A stretch of DNA of 64,000 nt from Luteibacter jiangsuensis. Its GTDB lineage: Bacteria; Pseudomonadota; Gammaproteobacteria; Xanthomonadales; Rhodanobacteraceae. The notes under the pieces are model-generated. The model was given only the letters and a program-made list of their open reading frames with translations. It was not told the origin of the DNA and did no database searches. The stretch is from positions 558,001 to 622,000 of the forward strand of contig NZ_JAAQQR010000001.1 in NCBI RefSeq assembly GCF_011742555.1. Direction: 5' to 3'. Shown piece after piece: positions 36,924-46,356 of this stretch; the stretch's first letter is position 1, and each line of letters starts with the position of its first letter. A program made the translations under genes and the position numbers.

Positions 36924-37370
36924 ATGCATCGTCCTATCCGCACCGCCCTCGCCTTCGCCCTCGCGGCGACCGCCCTCCCCGCCCTCGCCGCGAACGATAG
37001 CCCAGTGGGCAAGTGGAAGACCATCGACGACAAGACCCACGAGGTGAAGTCGATCGTCGAGATCACCGAAAACGGCGGCCTGCTGGAAGGCAAGGTGCTG
37101 CAGGTGCTGAAGTCCGAGCACGGCCCGCACCCGGTCTGCTCCGAGTGCAGCGGCGAACGCAAGAACAAGCCCATCGAAGGCATGACCATCATGTGGGGCC
37201 TGAAGAAGGACGGCGACGAGTGGTCCGGCGGCCAGATCCTCGACCCGGCCAAGGGCAAGATCTACAAGGTCACGCTGAAGCTGGAAGACGGCGGCCGGAA
37301 GCTCGACGTGCACGGCTACATCGGCTTCTCGCTGATCGGCCGCAGCCAGGAGTGGGTGCGCGCGGAGTAA
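36924..37370 (+). CDS. DUF2147-family secreted protein
   Basis: 148 residues with a Sec signal (MHRPIRTALAFALAATALPALA). The mature chain contains VGKWKTIDDKTHEVKS, GKVLQVL, SECSGERKNKPIEGMTIMWG, GGQILDPAKGKIYKV and VHGYIGFSLIGRSQEWVR, a pattern I know from DUF2147, a family of periplasmic proteins of unknown function. It has its own promoter region, partly occupied by a REP A arm, and is followed by full element A4. Confidence 0.88.
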   Translation: MHRPIRTALAFALAATALPALAANDSPVGKWKTIDDKTHEVKSIVEITENGGLLEGKVLQVLKSEHGPHPVCSECSGERKNKPIEGMTIMWGLKKDGDEWSGGQILDPAKGKIYKVTLKLEDGGRKLDVHGYIGFSLIGRSQEWVRAE

Positions 37371-37443
37371 TTGCCGGTGCCACCATCGGGGTCATCCGTC
37401 GCTGTACCGGGCGCGACTCGATCGTTGCCCAGGACGGTAGGCA

Positions 37444-37553
37444 GTGTAGGAGTGCGCCCTGCGCGCGACATCTTTTGAGGCCGTGACTTTGAGCTGGCGC
37501 GCCAGCTTGGGAACTGGCCCGAGAAGATGTCGCGCGCAGGGCGCGCTCCTACG
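37444..37553. repeat. REP-like palindrome, family A, full element (A4)
   Basis: Left arm 37445-37476 and right arm 37523-37553 are complementary except for one T/C difference. The inner region also contains a short palindrome (GAGCTGGCGCGCCAGCT-type, 37491-37508). The element lies between the DUF2147 gene and metG, both rightward. Confidence 0.9.
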
Positions 37554-37643
37554 GCCCTCGCGACGCCCCCACGCCCCACCTCCCCGACCCCCGCTTACCC
37601 GCGCATGCCATAATCCACGGTCCTACAGCCGACCGTGCGAATC

Positions 37644-39743
37644 ATGGCCCGCCGCATCCTCGTCACCAACGCCCTTCCCTATGCCAATGGCCCGCTCCAC
37701 CTGGGCCACATGCTCGGCTACATCCAGGCCGACATCTGGGCGCGGGCGCAGCGCATGCAGGGCCACGAAGTCTGGTACGTGGCCGGCGAGGACGCCCACG
37801 GCACGCCGATCATGCTCGCGGCCGAGAAGGCCGGAAAGTCACCTGAAGCCTACATCGCGGACATTCGCGCGGGGCACGAAGCCGACTTCACCGACTTCCA
37901 CTTCAGCTACGACCAGTACCACACGACGCATTCGCCGGAGAACCAGGCGCTCGCGAACACGATCTACACGCGGCTGCGCGAAGGCGGCTACATCGCCCGG
38001 CGCGACATCCACCAGTTGTACGACCCCGAGCGTGACATGTTCCTGCCCGACCGCTACATCAAGGGCACCTGCCCGGTGTGCGGCACGCCCGACCAATACG
38101 GCGACAACTGCGAGAACTGCGGCGCCACCTACGCGCCAACGGAGCTTCGCAATCCCTATTCGGTGATGTCAGGCGCTACGCCGATCCTGCGCGATTCCGA
38201 ACACTACTTCTTCGAACTCGGCAAGTTCGAAACCCTGCTGCGCGACTGGTTCGCCGGCCGCTTCACCGACGGCAAGGCCGTGGCCAACGCCGGCGTGGCC
38301 GCCAAGCTGGCCGAATGGCTGGACGGCGGCCTGCGCGACTGGGACATTTCCCGCGACGCCCCGTATTTCGGCTTCCCGATTCCGGATGCACCGGGCAAGT
38401 TCTTCTATGTGTGGCTCGACGCCCCCGTGGGGTATCTGGCGTCGTTCAAGGCACTGTGCGAGCGCACCGGCCTGCGTTTCGACGACTTCCTCGGGAAGGA
38501 CAGCCAGGCCGAGATGCACCATTTCATCGGCAAGGACATCATCAACTTCCACGGCCTGTTCTGGCCGGCGATGCTGCACGGCGCGCAGATGCGCACGCCC
38601 ACCGCGCTGCACGTGAACGGTTACCTGACCGTCAACGGCGCGAAGATGTCCAAGTCCCGCGGCACCTTCATCCAGGCACGCACGTATCTCGACAGCGGCC
38701 TCGATCCGGAAGCGCTGCGTTACTACTTCGCCACGATGCTCACCGAAAACCCGGTGGACGTGGACCTCGACCTGAAATCGTTCGAGGAACGCGTCAATTC
38801 GCATCTCGTGGGCAAGTGGGTGAACATCGCCAGCCGCACCGCCGGTTTCCTGCACTCGCACTTCGATGGAAAGCTGGCCGACCGTTTCGAGGAACCGGTT
38901 TCCGCGTGGTGGCCGAACTTCGTGGCCGCCTATGACGAGACCGTGGCGCTCTACGAGAGCGGCGACCTCGCCGAAGTGTGCCGGCGCTTCGTGGCCCTGG
39001 CCGACGACGCCAATGGCTACATCGCCGCCATCGCGCCCTGGAAGCTGGCGAAGGACGAAACCCGGCGGAACGAGCTGCACCAGATCTGCAGCCTCGCCAT
39101 CCACGTGTTCCGCCTGCTCACCGGGCTGGTCAAGCCCATCCTGCCGAAGACGGCGGCGCTGGCCGAAGACTTCCTCGGCCTGCCCACGGCGCATTTCGCC
39201 GACGCGCGTCAGGAGATGTTCGGTCACACGGTGAACGCGTTCACTCCGCTCTTCGGACGCCTCGACCCCAAGAAGATCGAGGCGATGGTCGAAGCATCGA
39301 AAGAATCTCTGTCACCCGCCGAGCAGGCCAGGTCCGCCGCCGCGGAAGCTAAGCCCGCCAAGAAAACCAAAGAAGCACCGAAGCCCATGACCGACGCCGC
39401 CACCGAAACCGCCACCATTTCCATCGACGACTTCGCCAAGCTCGACCTCCGCGTCGGCAAGGTCACGGCGTGCGAATTCGTCGAAGGTTCGGACAAGCTC
39501 CTGCGCTTCGAGCTCGACGCCGGCCCGCTCGGGAAGCGGCAGATCTTCTCCGGCATCCGCGCCGCCTATGGCGAGCCGGAAAAGCTTATCGGCCGCAACG
39601 TGGTGTTCATCGCCAACCTCGCCCCGCGCAAGATGCGCTTCGGCCTGTCGGAGGGCATGATCCTTTCGGCCGGCGACGGCGGCGCGGACCTCTTCCTGCT
39701 CGATGCCGACCAGGGCGCCGCGCCGGGCGCCACCGTCCGCTGA
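37644..39743 (+). CDS. metG: Methionyl-tRNA synthetase
   Basis: 699 residues, start [16 protein letters not shown] at 37644 (a GTG three codons upstream is possible). Class I signature [10 protein letters not shown], zinc cysteines [17 protein letters not shown], and KMSKS in [11 protein letters not shown]. The C-terminal ~110 residues are the tRNA-binding OB-fold dimerisation domain ([20 protein letters not shown]), joined by an Ala/Lys linker that contains [24 protein letters not shown] (37611-37616) is a plausible -10 box. The rnfB-like and nth genes follow in the same direction. Confidence 0.98.
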   Translation: MARRILVTNALPYANGPLHLGHMLGYIQADIWARAQRMQGHEVWYVAGEDAHGTPIMLAAEKAGKSPEAYIADIRAGHEADFTDFHFSYDQYHTTHSPENQALANTIYTRLREGGYIARRDIHQLYDPERDMFLPDRYIKGTCPVCGTPDQYGDNCENCGATYAPTELRNPYSVMSGATPILRDSEHYFFELGKFETLLRDWFAGRFTDGKAVANAGVAAKLAEWLDGGLRDWDISRDAPYFGFPIPDAPGKFFYVWLDAPVGYLASFKALCERTGLRFDDFLGKDSQAEMHHFIGKDIINFHGLFWPAMLHGAQMRTPTALHVNGYLTVNGAKMSKSRGTFIQARTYLDSGLDPEALRYYFATMLTENPVDVDLDLKSFEERVNSHLVGKWVNIASRTAGFLHSHFDGKLADRFEEPVSAWWPNFVAAYDETVALYESGDLAEVCRRFVALADDANGYIAAIAPWKLAKDETRRNELHQICSLAIHVFRLLTGLVKPILPKTAALAEDFLGLPTAHFADARQEMFGHTVNAFTPLFGRLDPKKIEAMVEASKESLSPAEQARSAAAEAKPAKKTKEAPKPMTDAATETATISIDDFAKLDLRVGKVTACEFVEGSDKLLRFELDAGPLGKRQIFSGIRAAYGEPEKLIGRNVVFIANLAPRKMRFGLSEGMILSAGDGGADLFLLDADQGAAPGATVR

Positions 39744-39766
39744 CAGCACTCCCGGCTGCGCCAGCC

Positions 39767-40375
39767 ATGACGCCAACGCTTGCCGATCGCATAGACGACC
39801 TGCTGCCGCAGACGCAGTGCGAACAATGCGGATTCCACGGCTGCCGGCCGTATGCCGAGGCGATGGCCGCGGGCGAGGCATCGATCGATCGTTGCCCGCC
39901 CGGGGGCGCCGCCGGCATAGTCCGGCTGGCCGCCCTGCTGAACCGCCCCGTGCTGCCGTTGGACACCTCCCGCGGCGTGGAGAAACCGCGCACGCTCGCA
40001 CGCATCGTGGAAGCGGACTGCATCGGTTGCACGAAGTGCATCCAGGTGTGCCCCGTCGACGCCATCGTCGGTTCGTCGAAGCAGATGCATACGGTCGTCG
40101 CCGACCTCTGCACAGGTTGCGAACTCTGCGTGCCGGCCTGTCCCGTCGATTGCATTGCGCTCGACCCGATGCCGCAGGCGCAGGCGGACGACCGCGCTCA
40201 CGCCGACGCCGCCCGCTGGCGGTTCCAACGCCGTGAGCGGCGCCTGGCACGGGAGCGCGAGGCGCGCGAACGCCAGCTCGCCGCCAGCAAGGTGGACGTT
40301 GCGGCGCCGGCAGCGCGCAACGCCGTGCTCGAAGCCCTCGCACGCGCGAAGGCCAGGAAGAAGGACAGCCCGTGA
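39767..40375 (+). CDS. RnfB-like ferredoxin subunit, orphan
   Basis: 202 residues. It has the RnfB-type 4Fe-4S motif with cysteines [17 protein letters not shown] and CPPGG. Two more 4Fe-4S clusters follow in [19 protein letters not shown] and [19 protein letters not shown]. The C-terminal 60 residues are basic and helical. The usual N-terminal membrane anchor of RnfB is missing. No rnfA, C, D, G or E gene is next to it, so it is an orphan, an arrangement I recall from Xanthomonadaceae. It sits between metG and nth and overlaps nth by GTGA. A role as electron donor to the Fe-S protein Nth or a related partner is speculation. Confidence 0.87.
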   Translation: MTPTLADRIDDLLPQTQCEQCGFHGCRPYAEAMAAGEASIDRCPPGGAAGIVRLAALLNRPVLPLDTSRGVEKPRTLARIVEADCIGCTKCIQVCPVDAIVGSSKQMHTVVADLCTGCELCVPACPVDCIALDPMPQAQADDRAHADAARWRFQRRERRLAREREARERQLAASKVDVAAPAARNAVLEALARAKARKKDSP

Positions 40376-41007
40376 AGAAGGCCGATGTGGTCGAGATGTT
40401 CACCCGCCTGCGCGAGTTGAACCCGCATCCGAAGACGGAACTGGAATACACCACCCCGTTCGAACTGCTGGCCGCCGTGGCGCTCTCCGCGCAAGCGACC
40501 GATGTGGGCGTGAACAAGGCCACGCGCAAGCTCTTTCCCGTGGCGAACACGCCGCAGAAGATCCTGGATCTGGGTCTGGAGAAGCTGAAGGGCTACATCA
40601 GCACCATCGGCCTCTACAACAACAAGGCGAAGAATCTCATCGCCATGAGCCAGATCCTTGTCGACCGCTACGCGGGCGAGGTACCGACCACGCGCGAGGC
40701 TCTGGAAGATCTGCCGGGCGTCGGCCGCAAGACAGCGAACGTGGTGCTCAACACGGCGTTTGGCCAGCCCACCATCGCCGTGGACACGCACATCTTTCGC
40801 GTGGCCAATCGCACGGGCCTGGCCCCCGGGCCCGACGTGCGCAAGGTCGAGGACAAGCTGGAAAAGGTGATCCCGAAGGAATTCATCCAGGATGCACACC
40901 ATTGGCTGATCCTGCACGGCCGCTACGTGTGCAAGGCGCGCAAACCCGAATGCCCGCGTTGCGCCATCGTGGATCTGTGCGCGTACAAGCACAAGACGAA
41001 AGCGTGA
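40372..41007 (+). CDS. nth: Endonuclease III
   Basis: 211 residues, GTG start overlapping the rnfB-like stop by 4 nt. It removes oxidised pyrimidines and cleaves at the AP site. The helix-hairpin-helix contains [18 protein letters not shown], with catalytic Lys in GRKTANV and Asp in [13 protein letters not shown]. The 4Fe-4S cluster has Cys-X6-Cys-X2-Cys-X5-Cys in [17 protein letters not shown]. Its stop lies 3 nt before REP element B2, with the convergent SulP gene just beyond. Confidence 0.97.
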   Translation: MKKADVVEMFTRLRELNPHPKTELEYTTPFELLAAVALSAQATDVGVNKATRKLFPVANTPQKILDLGLEKLKGYISTIGLYNNKAKNLIAMSQILVDRYAGEVPTTREALEDLPGVGRKTANVVLNTAFGQPTIAVDTHIFRVANRTGLAPGPDVRKVEDKLEKVIPKEFIQDAHHWLILHGRYVCKARKPECPRCAIVDLCAYKHKTKA

Positions 41008-41010
41008 CGT

Positions 41011-41094
41011 TGTGGGAGCCGGCTCTGCCGGCGATCCCGCGACAGCGGGACAGGCTGCCGGCGGCAGCCCATCGCCGCTGAAGCGGCTCCCACA
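41011..41094. repeat. REP-like palindrome, family B, full element (B2)
   Basis: Ends TGTGGGAGCC and GGCTCCCACA are inverted copies. The left part has hairpin GCCGGCTCTGCCGGC, the right part GCCGCTGAAGCGGC. The element exactly fills the space between nth and the convergent SulP gene. Confidence 0.92.
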
Positions 41095-41097
41095 TGG

Positions 41098-42615
41098 CTA
41101 TGCCGTGCTTCTGGCGCCTTCCACGCGCCTTCCCAGTTCCGTCCAGTCCACCACCAGTTCGCAACCGCGCTTCGAGGCATTCCGGCCCCACTCGCGCAGC
41201 AGTTCAAGCGACGCCTGATCGATATGGTGCAGGCGGTCGAGCATGACCGAGAGGCGCGTGTTCGGCGGAATGCGCTCCAGCGTGCGTGCCATGGTCGGCA
41301 CCTTCAGGAAGGTGGCCGAACCTTCCAGGTGAAGGGTGGCGGCGCCCGGTTCATCGTGGTGCGTCACGTCCATCTTCAGCCTGGACGACAGCAGGGCAAG
41401 ACGCAGCAGCGACATGCCGAAGCCGATGATCACGCCGGTGAGCAAGTCGGTGGCGACGATGGCGACCGTGGTGGCCACGTAGACCGCCGCCGTGCCCTTG
41501 CCATAGACCGCGAGGTCCTTGATCTGCTTCGGGTTCACCATCTTCACGCCGGTGAAGACGAGGATGCCCGCGAGGCAGGACACCGGCGTCATCCGCATCA
41601 GCCACGGCAGGAGCATCACGAAGCCCAGCAACCACGCGCCGTGCATGATCGCCGCCATGCGCGTGGCGGAGCCCGCCTGCACATTGGCCGCGCTGCGCAC
41701 GATCACGCCGGTCATCGGCAGCGCGCCGAGGAAGCCGCAGATGAGGTTGCCCACACCCTGGGCCGTCAGCTCGCGGTCGAAGTTGGTCCGCACCCCGTCA
41801 TGCATCCGATCCACTGCCGCCGCCGAGAGCAGCGTCTCCGCACTGGCGATGAAGGCAAACGTGGCGGCGGCCACGAGCAGCGTGGCGTCGAACACGCCAA
41901 AGAGGCTCCCGACGGTCGGCAGATTCACGGCGGAGAAGAGGTTGGACGGCACGTCCACCCGCTTCACGTCGAGCGCGCCGAACTGCGCCACGAGCGTCAT
42001 TGCCACCACGGCTAGCAACGCGCCCGGGACGAAACGCAGCTTCGCGGGGCGAAGCTTCTCCCAGCCGAGCATGATGGCGATGGTGCCGAGGCCGACCATG
42101 AGCGCTGCGGGAGCTTGCCCCTCGCCCGCCCCGGTGATCGATTCCCAGGCCGCCGCCGGCAGTGCGGCGAAGTTTTCCAGGCCGCGCGCTTTCGGAATGG
42201 CGTCCAGCAACACGTGCGACTGCGAGGCCACGATGAGAATGCCGATACCCGACAGCATGCCGGCCACCACGGCCGGCGACGTCATGCGGAACCAGACGCC
42301 GACACGGCACAGCCCGGCCACCACCTGGATCAGGCCGGCAAGCAGCACGACGGGACCAAGCGCGGCCACGCCGTGCTCGCGCACCAGTTCGAACACCAGG
42401 ACGGCCAGACCCGCCGCCGGCCCGCTGACCTGCAGCGGGGAACCGGCGATGGCGCCGACCACGATGCCGCCGACGATGCCCGTGATGAGGCCCGCGCTCG
42501 GCGGCATGCCCGAGGCGATCGCTATGCCCATGCATAGCGGCAATGCGACAAGGAAGACGACCACCGATCCGAGGAGGTCGCGGCCGAACAGGCCTTGAGA
42601 GAAATAGGCGCGCAT
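41098..42615 (-). CDS. SulP-family anion transporter with STAS domain
   Basis: 505 residues. The sequence starts MRAYFSQGLFGRDLLGSVV, and about 11-12 membrane segments follow. The SulP core includes LPLCMGIAIASGMPPSAGL, and NLICGFLGALPMTGVIVRSAAN, given in pieces (GALPMTGVIVRSAANVQAGS). The C-terminal STAS domain (about residues 410-500) contains LHLEGSATFLKVPT and the LHHIDQASLELLREW segment. The gene is followed upstream on the same strand by a beta-carbonic anhydrase, which suggests bicarbonate uptake (BicA/DauA-like), though sulfate or dicarboxylate uptake cannot be excluded. The gap between the two is 9 nt. Confidence 0.92.
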   Translation of the reverse strand: MRAYFSQGLFGRDLLGSVVVFLVALPLCMGIAIASGMPPSAGLITGIVGGIVVGAIAGSPLQVSGPAAGLAVLVFELVREHGVAALGPVVLLAGLIQVVAGLCRVGVWFRMTSPAVVAGMLSGIGILIVASQSHVLLDAIPKARGLENFAALPAAAWESITGAGEGQAPAALMVGLGTIAIMLGWEKLRPAKLRFVPGALLAVVAMTLVAQFGALDVKRVDVPSNLFSAVNLPTVGSLFGVFDATLLVAAATFAFIASAETLLSAAAVDRMHDGVRTNFDRELTAQGVGNLICGFLGALPMTGVIVRSAANVQAGSATRMAAIMHGAWLLGFVMLLPWLMRMTPVSCLAGILVFTGVKMVNPKQIKDLAVYGKGTAAVYVATTVAIVATDLLTGVIIGFGMSLLRLALLSSRLKMDVTHHDEPGAATLHLEGSATFLKVPTMARTLERIPPNTRLSVMLDRLHHIDQASLELLREWGRNASKRGCELVVDWTELGRRVEGARSTA

Positions 42616-42624
42616 GGCGAATCC

Positions 42625-43314
42625 TTAAGCGGCGGAAGCAACGGGCGTCGGCGTGGAGAACCGCGCATGCGGCGTCGCGTCGGGCACGTTGTTGTCGCCG
42701 GCGATCAGGGGGCGGAAACGCCCCTCGGCCGGGTCGAAGGCGGTGATCTCCGTCTTCGCGATGTCGTAGATCCAGCCATGGATACGCAGGCTTCCGTTCG
42801 CCATCGCGGCGGCCACTGCCGGCAGGGTGCGCAAGTGTTCCAACTGGCCGACCACGTTCTCCTCGGTAAGGTAGCGAAGGCCTTCCTCGCCCTGGATCGT
42901 CGGGCGGTTCTCAGCCACCACGTAGCGGGCGACGTCCGCGTGCTTCAGCCACTGCTCCACGGACGGCTTGCCCTTGAGCGCCGCCGGATTCTGCAGCGCC
43001 TTCATGGCGCCGCAGTCGGAGTGGCCGCAGATGACGATGTGCTGCACCTTCAGCGCCGTAACCGCGTATTCAATGGCAGCCACCACGCCGCTGACGTGTT
43101 GCGCATAAGGCGGGACGATGTTGCCCACGTTGCGATACACGAAGATGTCGCCCGGCTGCGCCGAGAAGATCAGCTCGGGCATGATGCGCGAATCGGCGCA
43201 GGTGATGAACATGGTGTGCGGGGTCTGGCCCGAGGCAAGGCGGGCGAATAGCGCGCGCTGCTCGTCGGTCATGTGGCGGCGGAAATGGTCGAAACCTTCG
43301 ATGAGACGTTCCAT
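42625..43314 (-). CDS. Beta-class carbonic anhydrase
   Basis: 229 residues, start MERLIEGFDHFRRH. Zinc ligands are the Cys in FITCADSRIMPE and the His and Cys in VICGHSDCGAMKAL; the Asp-Arg pair of CADSR is intact. It interconverts CO2 and bicarbonate. It is 9 nt upstream of the SulP transporter and likely makes a transport-plus-hydration unit. A second beta-carbonic anhydrase of the same class begins at 63397; the two are clearly paralogous but differ in sequence (SADSRIMPEL here, SADSRVVPEM there, in the Cys-Ala-Asp-Ser-Arg block). The rejected longer frame reads into the upstream secreted protein's 3' region. Confidence 0.94.
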   Translation of the reverse strand: MERLIEGFDHFRRHMTDEQRALFARLASGQTPHTMFITCADSRIMPELIFSAQPGDIFVYRNVGNIVPPYAQHVSGVVAAIEYAVTALKVQHIVICGHSDCGAMKALQNPAALKGKPSVEQWLKHADVARYVVAENRPTIQGEEGLRYLTEENVVGQLEHLRTLPAVAAAMANGSLRIHGWIYDIAKTEITAFDPAEGRFRPLIAGDNNVPDATPHARFSTPTPVASAA

Positions 43315-43434
43315 GACGTGTTCCTCGTTGAGAGCGTGGGGGTGGCGGGCGCACACGCGTCCGCCTGCGCCCGGCAAAGCCGCAGGCGCGTGGGGAAAGG
43401 AGTCGCGGGGTATGGGCGCGGACGCGCCCGGGGA

Positions 43435-43800
43435 TCAGGCGATCGGAGGGCGGAGTTCGGAACCGCGGTGGTGCGCGTACGCCGTGGGCACGTGGCCGGC
43501 AGGCTGGCCCGCATGACGGCGCGATACGGCGACCACGTGTTCCGGCGGCAGGTCGAAGGTGTCGTCGAGGCTGCCGTTGTTGTCTTCGAGCGACGTGACG
43601 ATGTCTTCGTCGCCCGGATCGGCGACATCGCCGGCCGCGGCATCGAGGTCGAGGATCAGCGGAGCGTGCAATGCATCCGCGGTGCCGTCGGCCACGTGGC
43701 ACGGCATGGCATGAACCCCGGCGCACACGACGAAAAGCGCAAGCAACGCGATGAGCGTGCCTGCGAGGCGTCGTACGGTCTGGGCCGGAGAAGGGTTCAT
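43435..43800 (-). CDS. Small secreted hypothetical protein upstream of carbonic anhydrase
   Basis: 121 residues from ATG 43800; MHLSHSLRRFGC upstream in frame was not used. The N-terminus has one hydrophobic segment (LAGTLIALLALFVVCAGVHA) that looks like a signal peptide or anchor. The rest is acidic in the middle (DLDAAAGDVADPGDEDIVT), then His- and Pro-containing (EHVVAVSRRHAGQPAGHVP). The family is unknown. It is in the same direction as the carbonic anhydrase, 120 nt ahead of it, and could be its leader gene in the operon. His-rich acidic tails sometimes bind metals; that is only a guess here. Confidence 0.55.
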   Translation of the reverse strand: MNPSPAQTVRRLAGTLIALLALFVVCAGVHAMPCHVADGTADALHAPLILDLDAAAGDVADPGDEDIVTSLEDNNGSLDDTFDLPPEHVVAVSRRHAGQPAGHVPTAYAHHRGSELRPPIA

Positions 43801-43989
43801 GCAGCCGAACCTACGTAGCGAATGTGACAGATGCAAGAGGTATCCGTGCCGGATTCAGCCTCGATGCGCATTTCGTGCGAAAAACTCGTAACAGCGCACG
43901 GTTTCGCGATATGTCGGCAGGCACGAACGCGATCTTGTTCAGCCTTCGCGTGTGAAAGAGAGCACTCGATGCTTGAGACGATTCGCAAT

Positions 43990-44023
43990 GTCGAAAAGAA
44001 AACGGCGGGCTTTCGCCCGCCGT
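43990..44023 (-). terminator. Rho-independent terminator of porin gene
   Basis: On the minus strand: a 9-bp perfect stem (44015-44023 with 44002-44010), a GAAA tetraloop, then TTTTCTTTT. It lies about 38 nt after the porin stop codon. Confidence 0.88.
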
Positions 44024-44060
44024 CGGTTCGTCCTTGAGTCGAACTCCCTTCCGATAACGG

Positions 44061-45434
44061 TCAGAAGCTGAGCATGCCCCAGAAGCCGACTTCGTCGGTC
44101 TTGTAGTGGTACGGGGTGGCGTACGGACCATCGAGACGGTTGTGCTTGTACACGAGGGCGAGCTTCAGGTTCTTCAGCACGTCGTACGAGACACCAGCGT
44201 TGTAGTACTTGTCCTTCAGCTCGCGCTCGGTGTCGGCGATCGTCGTGTACTTGTAGCTGACGCGATCGTAGCGGGCGAACACAGCCCACTGCGGATCGAA
44301 GTGCCAGTCGGCCCAGAGCGAATAACCGTCGGCCTTGTCCTTGACGGAAAGCGGCGCGGTGCCAGTACCCTGATACTTCAGGATGTCGTCCCAGTTCTCG
44401 GAGTGGAAATATTCCGCACCGACGCCGAAGGTCTTGTCGCGCCATGCCACGAGGGCATCGCCGCGGCTGGCGGTACGCGTCGGCGCGCCGTTCTCGACAT
44501 CGTTGCCACGCTTGCCCGTGTAACCACCGACCGCGATCACCATCTGCTCGATCGGCGAATAGCCGAAGCGGGCTTCCGCGTCCACGCTCTTCGAACGGCT
44601 CAGGTTGCGGTAGCCGCGGCCATTGACGACGGACAACTGGTAGTTGATCGAATTGTCGCCCGTGGTGGCACCGAGGGCATGCAGACCCCAGTCGGACGAA
44701 TTGCCGAAGGCGCCCACGCCGCCTGCGGTGGCCGTGGAGCCGCTGCGGCCGCCCTCGAACGAGCGGTCGGTGATGGTGTTCTCGACGTAGCGGTAGCCGT
44801 ACCACTTCTCGACGAACGGAATCCAGGGCATGTCGGCTGCACCGAAGCGGACGGTGAAGAGCGGATCGAACTTGCCCTGCACGTAGGCCTTCTTCACGAA
44901 CAGGCTGGTCTGCGACAGCGTCGACTGATAGTTGAAGTCGGTGGTGAGGTTGGCCGACCAGATGTCGTCGAAGGTGTGATCCACGACCAGGTAGAAGCGC
45001 TTCACGTCGAAGCCGGTGCCGTTGGTGGCGCCGTGGCCGTCCTTCTTCACGTTCGGGCCGTTGCCGACCTTCTCCTTGTGATCCATGTCGGTCAGGTCGA
45101 AGAACATGGTGCCGCCGATGTGGGTGTTGTCCACGATCTTGGCCAGCTTCTCGACCTTCTTGGACAGGTCGTCGGTCGGCTTGGTGGCGGCGACCTGCAC
45201 GTCGTTCACGGCCTTGGCCGTTTCGATCTGTGCGTCGGCCTGGGCTTCCTGCTTGCTCTCGAGGTCGGCCACCTTGGCCTGGAGGGCGGCAAGCTGCGCC
45301 TGCAGCTGCTGGAGGGTGGCGGCGTCGACCGTGACCCGGGCCGGCTGCTGCGACTTCGGCGTCGCGGCAAGGGCCGAGAAGCTGGTCACGCCCAGACCGG
45401 CGGCAATGGCCACCGTGAGCAACTTGGAACGCAT
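44061..45434 (-). CDS. OprP/OprO-like porin
   Basis: 457 residues. The signal peptide MRSKLLTVAIAAGLGVTSF ends near LAATPK. A coiled-coil of about 60 residues follows (VDAATLQQLQAQLAALQAKV...), as in the OprP/OprO and related porins. The rest alternates in beta-barrel fashion, from IGGTMFFDLTDMDHK to the end. The chain ends EVGFWGMLSF with a terminal Phe. It is probably a 16-stranded anion-selective porin. A PHO-box-like site (45564-45581) and the nearby pst operon support a phosphate-related role. Its terminator is at 43990-44023. Confidence 0.88.
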   Translation of the reverse strand: MRSKLLTVAIAAGLGVTSFSALAATPKSQQPARVTVDAATLQQLQAQLAALQAKVADLESKQEAQADAQIETAKAVNDVQVAATKPTDDLSKKVEKLAKIVDNTHIGGTMFFDLTDMDHKEKVGNGPNVKKDGHGATNGTGFDVKRFYLVVDHTFDDIWSANLTTDFNYQSTLSQTSLFVKKAYVQGKFDPLFTVRFGAADMPWIPFVEKWYGYRYVENTITDRSFEGGRSGSTATAGGVGAFGNSSDWGLHALGATTGDNSINYQLSVVNGRGYRNLSRSKSVDAEARFGYSPIEQMVIAVGGYTGKRGNDVENGAPTRTASRGDALVAWRDKTFGVGAEYFHSENWDDILKYQGTGTAPLSVKDKADGYSLWADWHFDPQWAVFARYDRVSYKYTTIADTERELKDKYYNAGVSYDVLKNLKLALVYKHNRLDGPYATPYHYKTDEVGFWGMLSF

Positions 45435-45490
45435 GGGATGTCTCCGCTGTAGAAAAGGAATGGCGATTGGCTATGAACCCCTGTGTCCCC

Positions 45491-45519
45491 TTGAGTTTTT
45501 TCGGTACGAAAATGCTCAA
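45491..45519. promoter_or_regulatory. Nested inverted repeat in porin 5' region
   Basis: TTGAG (45491-45495) with CTCAA (45515-45519) encloses TTTTCG-GTA-CGAAAA (45498-45512). It lies 57 bp before the porin start on the minus strand. No U-tract follows, so it is more likely an operator or 5'-UTR hairpin than a terminator. Confidence 0.4.
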
Positions 45520-45563
45520 AGAGGCCAACGCCGCGAAGAATGGGCCGCGGGGTTTACCGTTCC

Positions 45564-45581
45564 ATGCCTTTTTTGTTACAG
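45564..45581 (-). promoter_or_regulatory. Candidate PHO box upstream of porin gene
   Basis: On the minus strand it reads CTGTAAC AAAA AAGGCAT, a 7-4-7 layout as in PhoB sites. The first half matches CTGTCAT at 5 of 7 positions and the second at 4 of 7. It lies about 130 bp upstream of the porin start. Confidence 0.4.
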
Positions 45582-45650
45582 ATCGACGACACGCGCACAT
45601 CCGCTTAACGGTCGCACCCCCGCGCAGGCCCGGGCTGATATCCTTTGTGG

Positions 45651-46310
45651 ATGGATACGACGAGCAACAGCACCGCTTCGACCATGGCCGGGCGGTTCAG
45701 GGGATTCCTGCCGGTCATCGTGGACGTGGAAACCGGCGGATTCGAGTCGGAGCGCGACGCCCTGCTCGAAATTGCCGTCGTGCCCGTGGCCATGGAGCCT
45801 TCCGGGTTCCTGGTTCCCCAGCCGGCGGTGGCGGCCAACGTCGAGCCGTTCCCGGGCGCCAACATCGACCCTCGGTCGCTGGAGATCACCGGAATCGACC
45901 CGGACCACCCGTTTCGCGGCGCCCTGCCCGAGCGGCAGGCGCTCGATCATGTGTTCAACACCGTCCGCGAGGCCGTCAAGGCGGCAGGATGCCAGCGTGC
46001 CGTGCTGGTGGGCCATAACGCGGCCTTCGACCTGGCGTTCCTGAACGCGGCGGTGCGCCGCGTCGGCCATAAGCGGAACCCGTTCCACCCGTTCAGCTGC
46101 TTCGACACCGCCACCCTCGGCGGGCTGGCCTATGGGCAGACGGTGCTGAGCAAGGCGGTACTCGCCGCGGGGCTCGCCTTCGACACCCGCGAGGCCCACT
46201 CGGCCATCTACGACGCCGAGCGCACGGCCGAACTCTTCTGCGAAATCGTCAACCGCTGGCGGCGGCTCGAACTCGCCGAACGCGAGCAGACCGCTCCCGT
46301 CATCGCTTGA
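45651..46310 (+). CDS. rnt: Ribonuclease T
   Basis: 219 residues. It trims the 3' ends of tRNAs and other stable RNAs and is a DEDD-type 3'-5' exoribonuclease. The DEDD residues are in [12 protein letters not shown] (Asp, Glu), [14 protein letters not shown] (Asp) and [14 protein letters not shown] (His/Asp, DEDDh type). TTATQ-like motif: here [12 protein letters not shown]. Start [10 protein letters not shown] at 45651; an in-frame TTG two codons earlier is not needed. It is followed by the pst operon in the same direction. Confidence 0.93.
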   Translation: MDTTSNSTASTMAGRFRGFLPVIVDVETGGFESERDALLEIAVVPVAMEPSGFLVPQPAVAANVEPFPGANIDPRSLEITGIDPDHPFRGALPERQALDHVFNTVREAVKAAGCQRAVLVGHNAAFDLAFLNAAVRRVGHKRNPFHPFSCFDTATLGGLAYGQTVLSKAVLAAGLAFDTREAHSAIYDAERTAELFCEIVNRWRRLELAEREQTAPVIA

Positions 46311-46331
46311 GCCTTTTCGTAAGTTCCTAAT

Positions 46332-46356
46332 ATGACACCAGAATGGCTGGTGTCAT
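46332..46356 (+). promoter_or_regulatory. Perfect 10-bp stem-loop upstream of pstS
   Basis: ATGACACCAG (46332-46341), loop AATGG, and CTGGTGTCAT (46347-46356) pair perfectly. It lies 22 nt after rnt and 100 bp before pstS. There is no U-tract, so it may be an operator palindrome; the right arm also contains GTGTCAT, similar to half of a PHO box. Confidence 0.5.

Noticed and set aside
36396-37313. Opposite-strand frames over apbC and DUF2147 genes
   Set aside because: Both have strong known genes on the other strand and Arg/Pro-rich products.
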